Assembly (NCBI GenBank): GCA_037892935.1
Contig: JAYXKI010000002.1
Location: 2,666,001-2,730,000, forward strand
Direction of reading: 5' to 3'
Origin: Phlebopus portentosus
Lineage: Eukaryota; Basidiomycota; Agaricomycetes; Boletales; Boletinellaceae
DNA: 64,000 nucleotides
Part shown: piece after piece, positions 12,301 through 22,019 of the stretch
How positions within the stretch are numbered: position 1 is the stretch's first letter
Layout: each line of letters opens with the position of its first letter
Notes under the pieces: generated by a model
Databases searched by the model: none
Seen by the model: the letters and a program-made list of their open reading frames with translations, nothing else
Told to the model about the DNA's origin: nothing
Made by a program: the position numbers and the translations under genes

Positions 12301-13377
12301 CAAAAAGGCGGATAAGGATGATCCAACTAAACGAGTCGAGGAAACGACGTACACGAGGCTTTGTCCGACAAGTCGGTTCATGTATGTTAAGCCAACGTTG
12401 GTCAGTGCACTACAACCGGCAAAGAAATGGAGGCAAGGTAGATGGACTGACCTGGACGAATCTCCTGTCGTAAGCGACAGTGACAGTCCTCCGTCTCTTT
12501 CTAGTGTAGAAAATACGTGTTGTGAGTTAGAACGCTTCTTTAACTGTTGATTCGAGTTGACGCTTTTCATAGCTCTGTTCGAGGGGCGTAAGATAACAAT
12601 ACCGTTCCAGCCGCCTCTCGCGCTGCACAATTTCTCAAAGATGCCTCGTAATACTTCCAAGACAAGAGATGTTCCGTGGTCGTCCGCTGAGGATAATCTG
12701 CTTAAGAGCTTGGCCGAACGTTACCCATCGAACTGGCGTCTTGTTGCTGACGCACTAAATTCATCTAGAATCAGAACAAGTATAGATCTACGGACGCCGC
12801 AAGAATGTTTTGAACGATGGAAGCTCAAGTGCGGTCTGCTCAGTCGCGCGATGGCTCCTTCGAATATGCATTCTTCCGCATCATTCCTTTTAAACGAGGA
12901 AACAGCCTCTAACGGTGCTGCGATAGGCGCGGATGCCCCTCCACCTTCTACGGCAGCTTCTATGAGCACATCTCCAATGACAACACGCGGCATTAAAAGG
13001 CAGGCTACCTCTGCCGCGCAAAACGCCTCCAATCTATTGGTCGTTACTGGAGCAAATACAGTAGAGTCGCGGAAGAGGAAGCGACATTTGATTATAATCG
13101 AGTCAGTGCGCAGGACTGCCGCGAAAAGGAAACAGCGAAAACAGGACGCAAGTAAGTATTCTGTACTGGCCTATTTACTTGAATTAATTAGCTTGAAGTT
13201 AAGTACCAGTCGTCAAGCGTTGGCGTTGCCCCTGTGCATGACACGCACGCCCAGTTCGCGAATAAGCAAAAATACTCGCCATCTCAGTTGTCAAACATGA
13301 AGGCGGAAAAAGAACGGAAGGAGCTTGAGTTTCAAATTCTGCGTCGAAGAGAGATGGAAGCTAAGCGCATGCAACAA

Positions 13378-13418
<41 letters not shown>

Positions 13419-14207
13419 ACAGCAGCTTCATGCTCAAATTCAGCAAGTGCAGCAGCAGATGGGTCAACAGAATGGAGCGGTATCTCAAAACGTGCCCCAG
13501 ATTCGAACACAAGTCGGCGTATCTCAACATCAGCAGCAAAACCTCGCGGCTCAAGTAGGATCGGTTCCATTGTCTTCGCAGATGATGCAGCAGGCACAGG
13601 CGGTTCAGCAGGCTCGCGCATTAGCACAAGCACAGGCGCAACAATCGCAAGTCCAGTCGAATCCAACACATATGCATGGACAAATGGCGAACGCTCAAGG
13701 CAACATAAATGGCACGGTCCCTCACCTTCCGTCGCAGTATGCTAATCACGGTGGCGCAACCTCCCCTATCCCTCAGCAATCATCACCACCGCGCTCTAGC
13801 GCAACACCTGTGAATTCAGTTACTGCCTTTCCGAGGCCCTCATCTGCACAGCGAAACGTTGCAATATCGGGAGCGCAGGTCCTTCCGATGGCAGGAGGGT
13901 CCGTACCTATCGCTCGAACCAACAATGCGCTCGCTGCATACTTGGCCAACAACGGCGTGCAGTACACTCCAGAACAGATGTCGCACCTCATGAGATACCA
14001 AGCCGTAAGAGACATGGTTGTGAGGCATCCATCATAATACTAAGATTTTTCTTTATCGAGCAGGCACAGCAAGCCCAACAACAGCTCCAAATGCAACAGC
14101 AGCATCAGCATCAGCATCAGCAACAAACAGTACAGATGCAAATGCAAATGAACCAACAGAACGCACTTCAAGGAAATCTAACGGGTTATCCATCCTCTAG
14201 TCAATGA
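9388..14207 (+). CDS. EAF1: NuA4 histone acetyltransferase scaffold Eaf1/Vid21 (HSA + SANT + poly-Q)
   Basis: Eaf1/Vid21 is the platform on which the NuA4 acetyltransferase modules assemble on chromatin. Eight exons: 9388-9452, 9560-9715, 9775-11124, 11178-11327, 11384-12521, 12573-13151, 13199-14004 and 14064-14207; about 1,462 residues. The HSA domain starts near 11030 (WAALLMASPTYRRLSRATK) and runs across two introns to HWDYLMDEM and WKLALAYELALSVQEWH. The SANT/Myb domain follows at about 12660-12830 (PWSSAEDNLLKSLAERYPSN). Next come a basic KRKQRKQ patch, HDTHAQFANKQKY and a Gln-rich C-terminus with an uninterrupted run of about 18 Gln. Within exon 3 the frame switches at about 10530. One extra A in the AAA at 10529-10531 makes every later intron phase close, so a missing base is likely. 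Confidence 0.9.
13370..13427 (+). repeat. CAA/CAG microsatellite coding for poly-Gln
   Basis: A run of mixed CAA and CAG codons in EAF1 encodes about 18 consecutive Gln. Poly-Q is a usual trait of Eaf1 C-termini. The mixed codons should slow length change. Confidence 0.9.
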
Positions 14208-14478
14208 AACTGTATGCATAGTATGTCTTTATGTATAATATGATGATTCACACAGTATTTGTCATTTTTATATACCTGCAGTCCTGTCTTCTGTCCTTGC
14301 TTTGGTATACTATGTATCTTGTATGTGACGTGACTATCGAGAGAAACATGACAATAATGCATGTACTTCAACTTCCTTTCGTGAACAAGAATTTTGACGT
14401 GACGCAACACGTGCATCTGACGCGGTACGTCACGCCTCTTTCCCTGTTAACCATGGCTTCTCCGAGCTGTGAACTGTT

Positions 14479-16249
14479 ATGCCTTCTGAAGACACTGAAG
14501 TCTTGCTGGCTTCCCTGGCCAGCCTTCTGGAACCAGATGTACCGAAGCAACTTGATCTATTGAATGCACTCGTTGATTGTAGCGGAGATGTAGAAGCCGC
14601 AGCGCGATTCCTGCTCGCTTCAAGACATCCTCAACAGACACGATCCGACGCAAAGAAGCGGAAACGAGTTGACTCTGGCCTTGAAGGATGGTTAAGATCT
14701 GCATCAAACTCTCCAGGTGTAAAACGTGTAAACGGGCCAGTTCGTCCTGAAGAATTAGCCGGAGGTTCAAGCCACGGGAGGATAAAGTCACCTAGCAAGC
14801 CAGCGCGAACACAAGAAGAGAAAGGAAAGTCGAATGAAGAAAGGTCCTTGAAGCCTCGTTCTGGCGATATCTCCAAGAGTATTAAACCAGTCAACCTCAT
14901 GTCTATCTTACGAGCTCCTCCAACTGAGAAGATCAACGTACATCGGAACCCACCGTTAACACTCGCAAATCCGTCGATGGTTGTCGGATATACGCCGTGT
15001 ACTCTTCATTATTCTATTCTTCCTCCTGAACTCGCATGTGAACTGTTCTATACCATGCTCGATGCAGCGCAGGGCTGGTCCCGCAATAAATGGTGGCTTT
15101 TCGATCGACTTGTCGAGTCGCCTCATCGCACATCCTTCTTCACTCGGCTAGAGGGATTCGGTGTGGAGGGTGATCAAGGAGAGACATGGAGGGAGGCAGT
15201 ACAATATTGGTTTGCTCACTTTCTCATGCATATATACGTTAGTGTTCAATCTTCATCAGGTACAATGGTCGGAAAACTGATCCATCAAGCCCTTTTCCTG
15301 AAGAAATGGAGGAGGCATGCAAATATGTCCAGATGATGGTAAACGATGAGCTTAAGAAACGGACTCGCTTTCCTTTGGAATGGGGAGGCAGCTCCGGTTC
15401 TGACGGATATATGTGGCGCGCTAATGTCGCAGCTGCAAATTGTTATGAAGGCGCCAAGGAAACCGTTGGTTTTCACTCGGATCAACTGACGTATCTGGGT
15501 CCCTATCCTACCATAGCTTCTCTGAGCCTTGGTGCGTGCAAATTCAATGGCGCCTAGCATCTCTTGGTAACAGGATCATAGGTACAACCAGACTATTTAG
15601 ACTTCGTGAAGTCATCCCGACTTCGGAGGTTAGTGAACGTCAGGCGCAAACGTTTAATATTCCTCTTCCACATAACTCTGTAAGTGTGTTTATATTGGTG
15701 TTCTTCTATTCGCTCAAAAGGATTGTTCTTGATGCGTTTCCGAATGTATCTCCATAGCTCATCATAATGCATGCATCAACACAGGAGCGTTTCAAGCACT
15801 GCGTTCCTCCGCAGTCGGTAATTGACGTCTTCAGACCTCCTTTCCCTCGAAGATCAGCTCCAGGCACTTCCTCTATCAACTCATCCATAGGGGAGATACC
15901 TAGTTCGAATTGTCGCATCAACATTACTTTCCGTTTCTATCGCCCTGACTTTGCCCCTTCAACAATTCCGCGATGTAAATGCGGGGTGCCTTGTGTTTTG
16001 CGTCCTGATATGAAGAAGCGCGTAGATCACCAGGACACCTCACTAAATGGTCCGCGGGACAATAAAGAATGTCCAGAGGGGACGCGTCGTTGGAAGGGCC
16101 ATGAAGTGGACAACAGACCTCAGATCAAGTATTGGTGGAACTGTTATTCTGGTGCTCAAAACGAAGGGAAGGGATGCGGAATGTGGAAAGTAATGGATGT
16201 TAAAGCCGAAGGGCGAGGTCCTTTCATTGGTGACCTAGATGTCAACTAG
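14479..16249 (+). CDS. AlkB-like Fe(II)/2-oxoglutarate dioxygenase with C-terminal GRF zinc finger
   Basis: A probable nucleic-acid demethylase of the ALKBH2/3 type, acting in alkylation repair. Exons 14479-15209, 15260-15531, 15582-15679 and 15758-16249 (introns of 50, 50 and 78 bp) give 530 residues. An N-terminal CUE-like helix set (LLNALVDCSGDVEAAARFLL) may bind ubiquitin. The dioxygenase core carries Fe ligands in FHSDQLTYLGP (His and Asp) and LIIMHASTQERFKHCVPP (distal His), and a 2-oxoglutarate Arg in NITFRFYRPD. The GRF finger follows: CKCGVPCVLR ... YWWNCYSGAQNEGKGCGMWK, with four Cys. GRF fingers bind single-stranded DNA in enzymes such as NEIL3 and APE2, so this fusion suggests repair on ssDNA. 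Domain calls are firm; the substrate is inferred. Confidence 0.88.
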
Positions 16250-17166
16250 ATTATGGATGCTTAGAGCCGGTTCTGAGTACAATGGTGGCAGTTACTTCGG
16301 TGGCAAAGACACATCGGAGAGGCTATGCTTGTCATGAGGTTCAGTCCTTTAAGTAATGTGTCGATGCTGCATCTATGCATGATACCGCCTTTCTTCTAGA
16401 AAGGCGTACATACAAGTATGCACGCGATGCAGCTACCAATGCACCTCCACCGCCTCACATCTAAGATTGTCAACGGCATTCGACGTTATAATCTCTGTTT
16501 GCACAATATAAGGTACGCAGACCAGGCAAGTAGCAAGCAGACATATATGGACTAATCAATTGTCGTAGAGAAATTCCGTAGCCTCTTATGTATTATATAA
16601 CCATCACTTTCGGCTATTACCGCAACTTGATGTAGTGATTATTTTCGAGGCAATATTAACCCTGTGCTCATAAGATGTGAAGGTGTCATGTCATTCTAAT
16701 TCCCTTGCCTGTTTCTCACCGCTATGCTGAAACATCTAACATGCGAGCTCAGAGTGCCCGCTCTACAGTGGAATTGTAAATATGCAATCCTCTGATCATT
16801 TAGTGGCGAGGTTTCTTCTCTGTTCTTACTTTTTCTACTCATTTCATTTCATTTCCTGTGCATCAGAAAAAGACGGGACTCTTGATTGCTCCTTACAGCC
16901 TTTCGAGACACTCATATACGCCGTCATTCCTCGACGTCTCCTAATATACTAGGCCCCAGAACTACTTGCTCTTAAGAGGCCACAGTTGCTTAGATTCGTC
17001 GCGGGCCAATGCGCGCGCTTCAGTACTTGCTATGCTTCTGATACCTAGGCCACGAATTTCGTCCACTTGGATCCACAAGTCTATAACTTAATCCTCTTCC
17101 TCCTCGTGTGATCTAATCTCCTCGCCACGAGAACTCTTGCTACCCCTCAAGCTCCAGAGTTGAACC
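16250..17166. other. Intergenic, no gene seen
   Basis: 917 bp without a supportable ORF or RNA gene. The last 300 bp are presumably the promoter of membrane-protein copy 1. No clear TATA box was found. Confidence 0.5.
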
Positions 17167-18369
17167 ATGCTGCTCGTGCCAAAATTATCTTCATCGACCT
17201 CTTCCATGCCTTCGGACGACCAGCTTCGCCTATTTCGCCGTAAAGGTGGCGGAGGTGGTGCGGCCGGAGGACATGGCGGCGGGAAAGGAGGTAAGGGCGG
17301 AAGTTCAAGCTCGAAGGGTAGTGCCCGTGCTTCCGACGTAGCGAAAAAGCATGGAGCATCTGAAGCATTTCTGAATTCTCGGAGCTCGCGGCCCTTCAAT
17401 ATACCTGGAATCAAATCACAATTTATGGCGTATGCGGATGGCGGAGGAAAACCTACTGTTCTTAAGTCAGATTCTGCTTTCATCGGTCGACAGGCTGGAG
17501 GAGGGTCCAGGGTATGGGCTTTATTCTTTTATCTGTTACTATTGGACCTGATTTTCCATTATTTTCCAGAGCTCTATCTATGGCACATCTCACTTCGGAA
17601 GTGGATATCCCTATGGCGGCTATGGATTGTTTGTCAGCTCCAGACCGTTTCCTTTCGGTTTCGTTCCCGTGCCGGTGTCTCATGGCTATTATGGCGGAGA
17701 CGAGGTCTGATCCTCAACTTGCTCTCTCCTTTTTTTTTCCTTCTGATACTTCTTTGTCTCTTTTAGTATCTTAACATGAATGACACACTACGCCCGGGAG
17801 GACATCTTGTTACCGCTATTGTCCATCCATCTTACAACTCAAGTAGCGCTACGTTCCGTCTCACCGGAGACAATTCTTCGGTGACCACTGTCTTTGATGC
17901 TCTCGTTGCAAACTGCTCCGTTGCCAATTCATCCTCTGCGATAACTCCGTTTTCTCCCTCGGTCACTTCATGGCCGCTACCTGAGCAGGTAGTACAGTAT
18001 TATCGTGCTTCATCGTTTGCATTATCGCTGGATAACTACAATAACACGGCCACCCTTCTTGCAAATGCTCCGGTGTCGAATGATTCTTCTCTTCCCCAAA
18101 TACCGGACACACCGCTTCCTCTTGGGTTGAACACGACCCCCCTACAGTGTATTAATACAACCATTGGTGCGAGTGTTCCACTTGCCGATGTCAATCCCGG
18201 AAGCAAGTTTTCCAGCGCTGAGATTGCTGGAATTGTATTCGGGAGCGTGGCAGGCGCCGTCTTACTTTGTTGTCTTGTTTCCTGCTGTTGCTCGAAGATG
18301 AAGGGCGAGAAACCCTCGAAACATGAGAAGACCAAGTATAATCGTTTCGAAATCGTGAATACTCGCTAG
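17167..18369 (+). CDS. Tandem membrane-protein family of unknown function, copy 1
   Basis: I do not recognise this family. Exons 17167-17511, 17570-17704 (135 nt) and 17767-18369 give 360 residues. Order of parts: a short N-terminus with LFRRKGGGGG and a Gly/Ser/Lys-rich stretch; VAKKHGASEAFLNS; the exon-2 block YGTSHFGSGYPYGGYG ending GYYGGDE; then an Asn-rich globular region with many N-glycosylation sequons (RPGGHLVTAIVHPSYNSSSA, VFDALVANCSVANSSS, LPEQVVQYYRASSFALSLDN, IGASVPLADV). One hydrophobic helix of about 22 residues near 302-325 ends in Cys-rich CCLVSCCCSKMK and is followed by a basic tail. No N-terminal signal peptide is visible. The sequons suggest the N-terminal part faces the lumen or outside. 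Two paralogues follow in the same orientation. Confidence 0.8.
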
Positions 18370-19122
18370 CCATCGTCAGTCAATGTGCTTTGGAGCAGTT
18401 ATTAGTCGACACATCCTATCGTACCTCCTTTTCGATATTAATATCGCCTATGTACTGGCGGTTTGTCTTCAATGGAGCAGTTTTCTCATGCAATTCGCTA
18501 TGCTCTCCATCCTTGTTGTCGTTCTTATCGCACCCCTGCCCATCTTTATCGATGCCCATACAACTCTTGATTATACCCACGAAAGCATTATGGACGAGGG
18601 GCAAGATGGGGTCTGCCATTCTGAGGGAAGATCACTTTCGGTGCAAAGTAGGATAGCCATTATTCCTTATTCCCTGATTATCACGTCCAGAAGCATTGTT
18701 GTCTGTCTCAACCTGTGACCGCAAAATTAAGTAGTTATTCAGCGGTGACGAACTTGTACCGTATTCATCACGAATCTCGCCGTGCCGCAGGAGGCGAAGG
18801 TGTAATGGATACGATCCGTTGAAGAAGGACTGGTCTGCATCTTGTCCGTATGCAGAAGAAATGGAAAGGAACTACTAGTCACTCACAAGCATTATCATCG
18901 TGCCATAACACGCAAGGTTCAAGATCATTTCTGGAAACCTCTCGATCACTGGTCACCTCTTTCTCTCCTTGTGAGGTAGTTTATACATCAAGCACTAACC
19001 ACGTCGGAACTCAAGATCATGGAGGCAGTGCTATCCAAGATAACCCAGAATAAGGGTTACTGTATTCACGCCGTGCACATCCCCTGTGCATATGGTGTGC
19101 ATATGCATTCAAATGCATAGCA

Positions 19123-19159
19123 ACGCGTCGGTCGAATGAATGGTTTACGACCGACGCGT
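19123..19159. repeat. Inverted repeat with two ACGCGT (MCB-like) boxes
   Basis: A perfect 12-bp arm acgcgtcggtcg at 19123-19134 is repeated inverted at 19148-19159 with a 13-bp spacer. Each arm contains ACGCGT, the core bound by MBF-type G1/S factors in fungi. It lies about 700 bp before copy 2. A regulatory role is inference. Confidence 0.6.
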
Positions 19160-19776
19160 AGCGAAGAGCGGTGGGGCGATGCAGTTCCGATGCACTCCTT
19201 AATCCACAATAAGAGCGAGTTGATAGGAGGCCCCCTAAAGAGGATGTTGGCCATGGCACCATTTTGAAGATAGCCACGTTCAGCGATGAGTCAGAGGCAC
19301 CACTTGCTTAAGGCCATTAAGTTTAGGCGAAAGATCAAGATGTTTCGTTGTGGCCTCAAACCTCCTGCCTAAATCCGGCAGTTTACTCGGAAATAGCCGC
19401 CGGGATCGGCGTACCCGCTTTTCTCCAGTTTATTACACAGCTGCCGCTAAAACACGCATACGAGTCTCTGTGTACTTTCTTCTGAAGCGCTGACCCGATG
19501 AGTTGGCAATAGTGACACTTTGGTGCTCGTTCACTATTATTTCTTTCCCCCAGTCAACCTAAAGAACTAACCTCTGCTATCTGCTCTGAAGGATGGCCCG
19601 ATTTCATCATAGCTGCGCACTATAGTCATTTACCATAGCACGGCCTCTGAAAATATGTGTTCTCGGGCCACATTTGATTCTTCTCGCTTCAGGCCGGTGC
19701 ACACCATACAGCGCATCTCAACGGTGGTTAAGCCCACGTCGTTCGCGTGCCACATCTGCGTGCGGTCCCAGAAGGC

Positions 19777-19783
19777 TATAAAT
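19777..19783 (+). promoter_or_regulatory. TATA box of membrane-protein copy 2
   Basis: TATAAAT lies 79 bp before the copy-2 start codon, a normal spacing for a fungal TATA promoter. Confidence 0.6.
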
Positions 19784-19861
19784 TGATGCATCCCCTAATG
19801 CAGTCTAACTAGGTCCCTGTGCTTTCATCTAATTGCCTTCAGAACTTGAACTCTATTCAAG

Positions 19862-20990
19862 ATGCCCATACTGGACTTTCCACCCTCAGATTCTGTCTCC
19901 GTGTACCCAGAGGATCGAAGACGTCTCTTCCGCCGTAAAGCCAAACTCGGAAAAGCAGTCTCAAAAGCTAGCTCTCGGGGTGAAAAAGTGGCAGAGGAGC
20001 ATGGCGCTTCCGATAAATTCTTGAACTCTGGTAGTACAGAGCCTTTCACCGTACCCGGAACTAGCTTGTCATTTATGGCATATGCTAGTGGAGGAGGAGA
20101 GCGCTCTGTCCTTGATTCAAATTCTACATTCAGCGGTCGTGAAGCTGGGGGAGCATCAAGGGTGACTACTCCACAGTATCTTTAAACCGCTAATTGACAT
20201 TGCTCTGATCTCCAATTGTTGTGCAGGTCGAGGTCTATGGCACATCGCATTTTGGAAGCGGATATCCCTATGGGAACTATGGATCATTCGTCAGCTCGAG
20301 GCCATTTCCTTTCTTCTTTGTCCCCGTCCCAGTGTCTCGTGGCTTTCTTGGTGGCGACGAGGTCTGACAGAGTCCGCTCTGTGTTACAACATCTACTAAT
20401 TCCTTATCTTCTCTTCGTAGTACCTGGACATGGACGACGACAAAAGACCAGGAGGAACTTTTGTCACCGCTCTCATCCAGCCGTCTTATGACCAAAATAG
20501 CGTCACATTTCGTCTTGTCGGAGACAATTCCTCGGTAACTAGGGTCTTCGATGCACTTGCGGCAAACTGCTCTATTGCCAATTTGTCATCGGCGACTACG
20601 GCCTTTTCCCCTTCACCCACTACGTGGCCATTGCCGGAGCAAATAGTGCAATACTATCGAGCCTCATCGTTCGCTCTTTCTTTGGACGGTTACAACAATA
20701 CTGCCACCTTGCTGGTAAATGCACCAGCGTCGAACGATTCTTTGCTTTCACAGATCCCTGACACTCCGCTTCCTTCTGGGCTGAACGTGACCCTTCTAGA
20801 GTGTATCAACTCCACTATTGGGGCAAGCGTGCCGCTTGCAGATGTTGAGTCCGGGAAAGGGCTTTCAAGCAAAGCCATCGCAGGAATTGCAATCGGCGCC
20901 GGCGGTGGTGTGGCAGTTCTCATCGTAGTAATTCTCTGGGCCTGCTGTGGTCCAAGATCAAAGTACAGGAAATTACAGTATCATTACTAG
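19862..20990 (+). CDS. Tandem membrane-protein family of unknown function, copy 2
   Basis: Paralogue of the gene at 17167. Exons 19862-20161, 20227-20361 (again exactly 135 nt) and 20421-20990 give 334 residues. It keeps LFRRK, HGASDKFLNSG, YGTSHFGSGYPYGNYG, RPGGTFVTALIQPSYD, VFDALAANCSIANLSS, LPEQIVQYYRASSFALSLDG and IGASVPLADV. The Gly-rich N-terminal run is almost lost: FRRKAKLGKAVSKASSR replaces the poly-Gly block. The C-terminal helix (AIGAGGGVAVLIVVILWACC) is followed by only about 13 residues. Nothing breaks the frame. The loss of the Gly-rich segment with a conserved ectodomain suggests the two parts do separate jobs. Confidence 0.8.
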
Positions 20991-22019
20991 TAATAGCCAG
21001 CGATCTCCCTATACCGACGATATTCTAGAGAGCTCTCACTTCCCCATACCCTTCTGCTGCTCTTTCTCCGTTGTTTCGTTTGAATTATGCTTTCCGGGAC
21101 ATTCTATGGATCATATGGATATATGGAGAACAGATGGACTTTTCACTCTATTTTTTCTAAAGCAAAACATCTTTCAGGACCTCTGGTAAGTAAGAATGAG
21201 TCTCTTGTTACTGTATGTGTATGCGCAGGTCAACGGGCCGGCGGACCGAGAGATCGGCTTACCATTTCGGGCAACTCATCGGAGCGATACTTGTTCAAAT
21301 CAAATAGCAGTGCACTAGATTCCTTTTCTTCGCATTTTTTTTTGTTGATCTGATCGTCAGTCAACCTCCGAACGGCTCTCGTCAATAGTTGACTTTGGAT
21401 GAAGAATATGAATCCGACACTGCTCTAAATTCCCTGGCGAGCGGCGAGCGCTGAATTGAGGCGAACTCTATAAATGGGCTGATCATAGGAATTAGGTTCA
21501 TCAGCAAGCAATGGTATCATCATCAAGGTTGTGTTCCAACCTGCATGTGTCCTCAACCCTCGCAAAGCGCTTCCCGTTGACTCACACAAACTTGGACTAT
21601 TTACCTAGAAGGGTCTGTCAAATCACCGCTTCTACTGACATTCGACGCTTAGGGGGCGTTAGAATCAAAGCATCGTCAAGTCACCTTAGCAAACATCCGC
21701 ATCAAACTGGCCTTTCGACACTCTAAATTCTACCGAGTCTACCGAGACACCGCCTTCATTCTTTCCTGTTGGCTGTTATACTCGGGTATTGAGACAGGTA
21801 CATCTTACTCCCTTGATCCTGCGAAGGAATTGTCTTGCGGTCTCTCGGCCACATATCGGGCCCTGACACAGCAAAATTTGATTTTCTTTTATCTTAACAC
21901 AAGAGCGCTTATCGAGTCAAGGCCTTACCGCAAACGTTTGTAAGGCGTGAGTGTATAAGGTACCACCGGACTTCGCTCCCTTGCTAAACTTGCTCTTACA
22001 CTGCAGATCAACCGCTTCT
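20991..22019. other. Intergenic between membrane-protein copies 2 and 3
   Basis: No gene can be supported. A possible small spliced ORF or decayed fragment lies at 21087-21329. A second TATA-like box (ctataaat, about 21469-21476) stands before a 71-codon ORF at 21511 of unknown meaning. The copy-3 TATA box (tataagg) is at 21954-21960. Confidence 0.5.
21954..21960 (+). promoter_or_regulatory. TATA box of membrane-protein copy 3
   Basis: TATAAGG lies 66 bp before the copy-3 start at 22020, a spacing close to that of copy 2. Confidence 0.5.

Larger units (their letters stand above)
18370..19861. other. Intergenic between membrane-protein copies 1 and 2
   Basis: About 1.5 kb. Short ORFs on both strands show no family similarity or splice logic. 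It holds the inverted repeat at 19123-19159 and the copy-2 TATA box at 19777-19783. Confidence 0.5.

Noticed and set aside
18383..18718. Hydrophobic 111-codon ORF after membrane-protein copy 1
   Set aside because: No splice logic, no similarity to the paralogues and no repeat after copy 2; probably chance in AT-rich DNA.
21511..21726. 71-codon ORF 35 bp after a TATA-like box
   Set aside because: Promoter-like spacing is suggestive, but the peptide shows no conserved feature and no partner exon.
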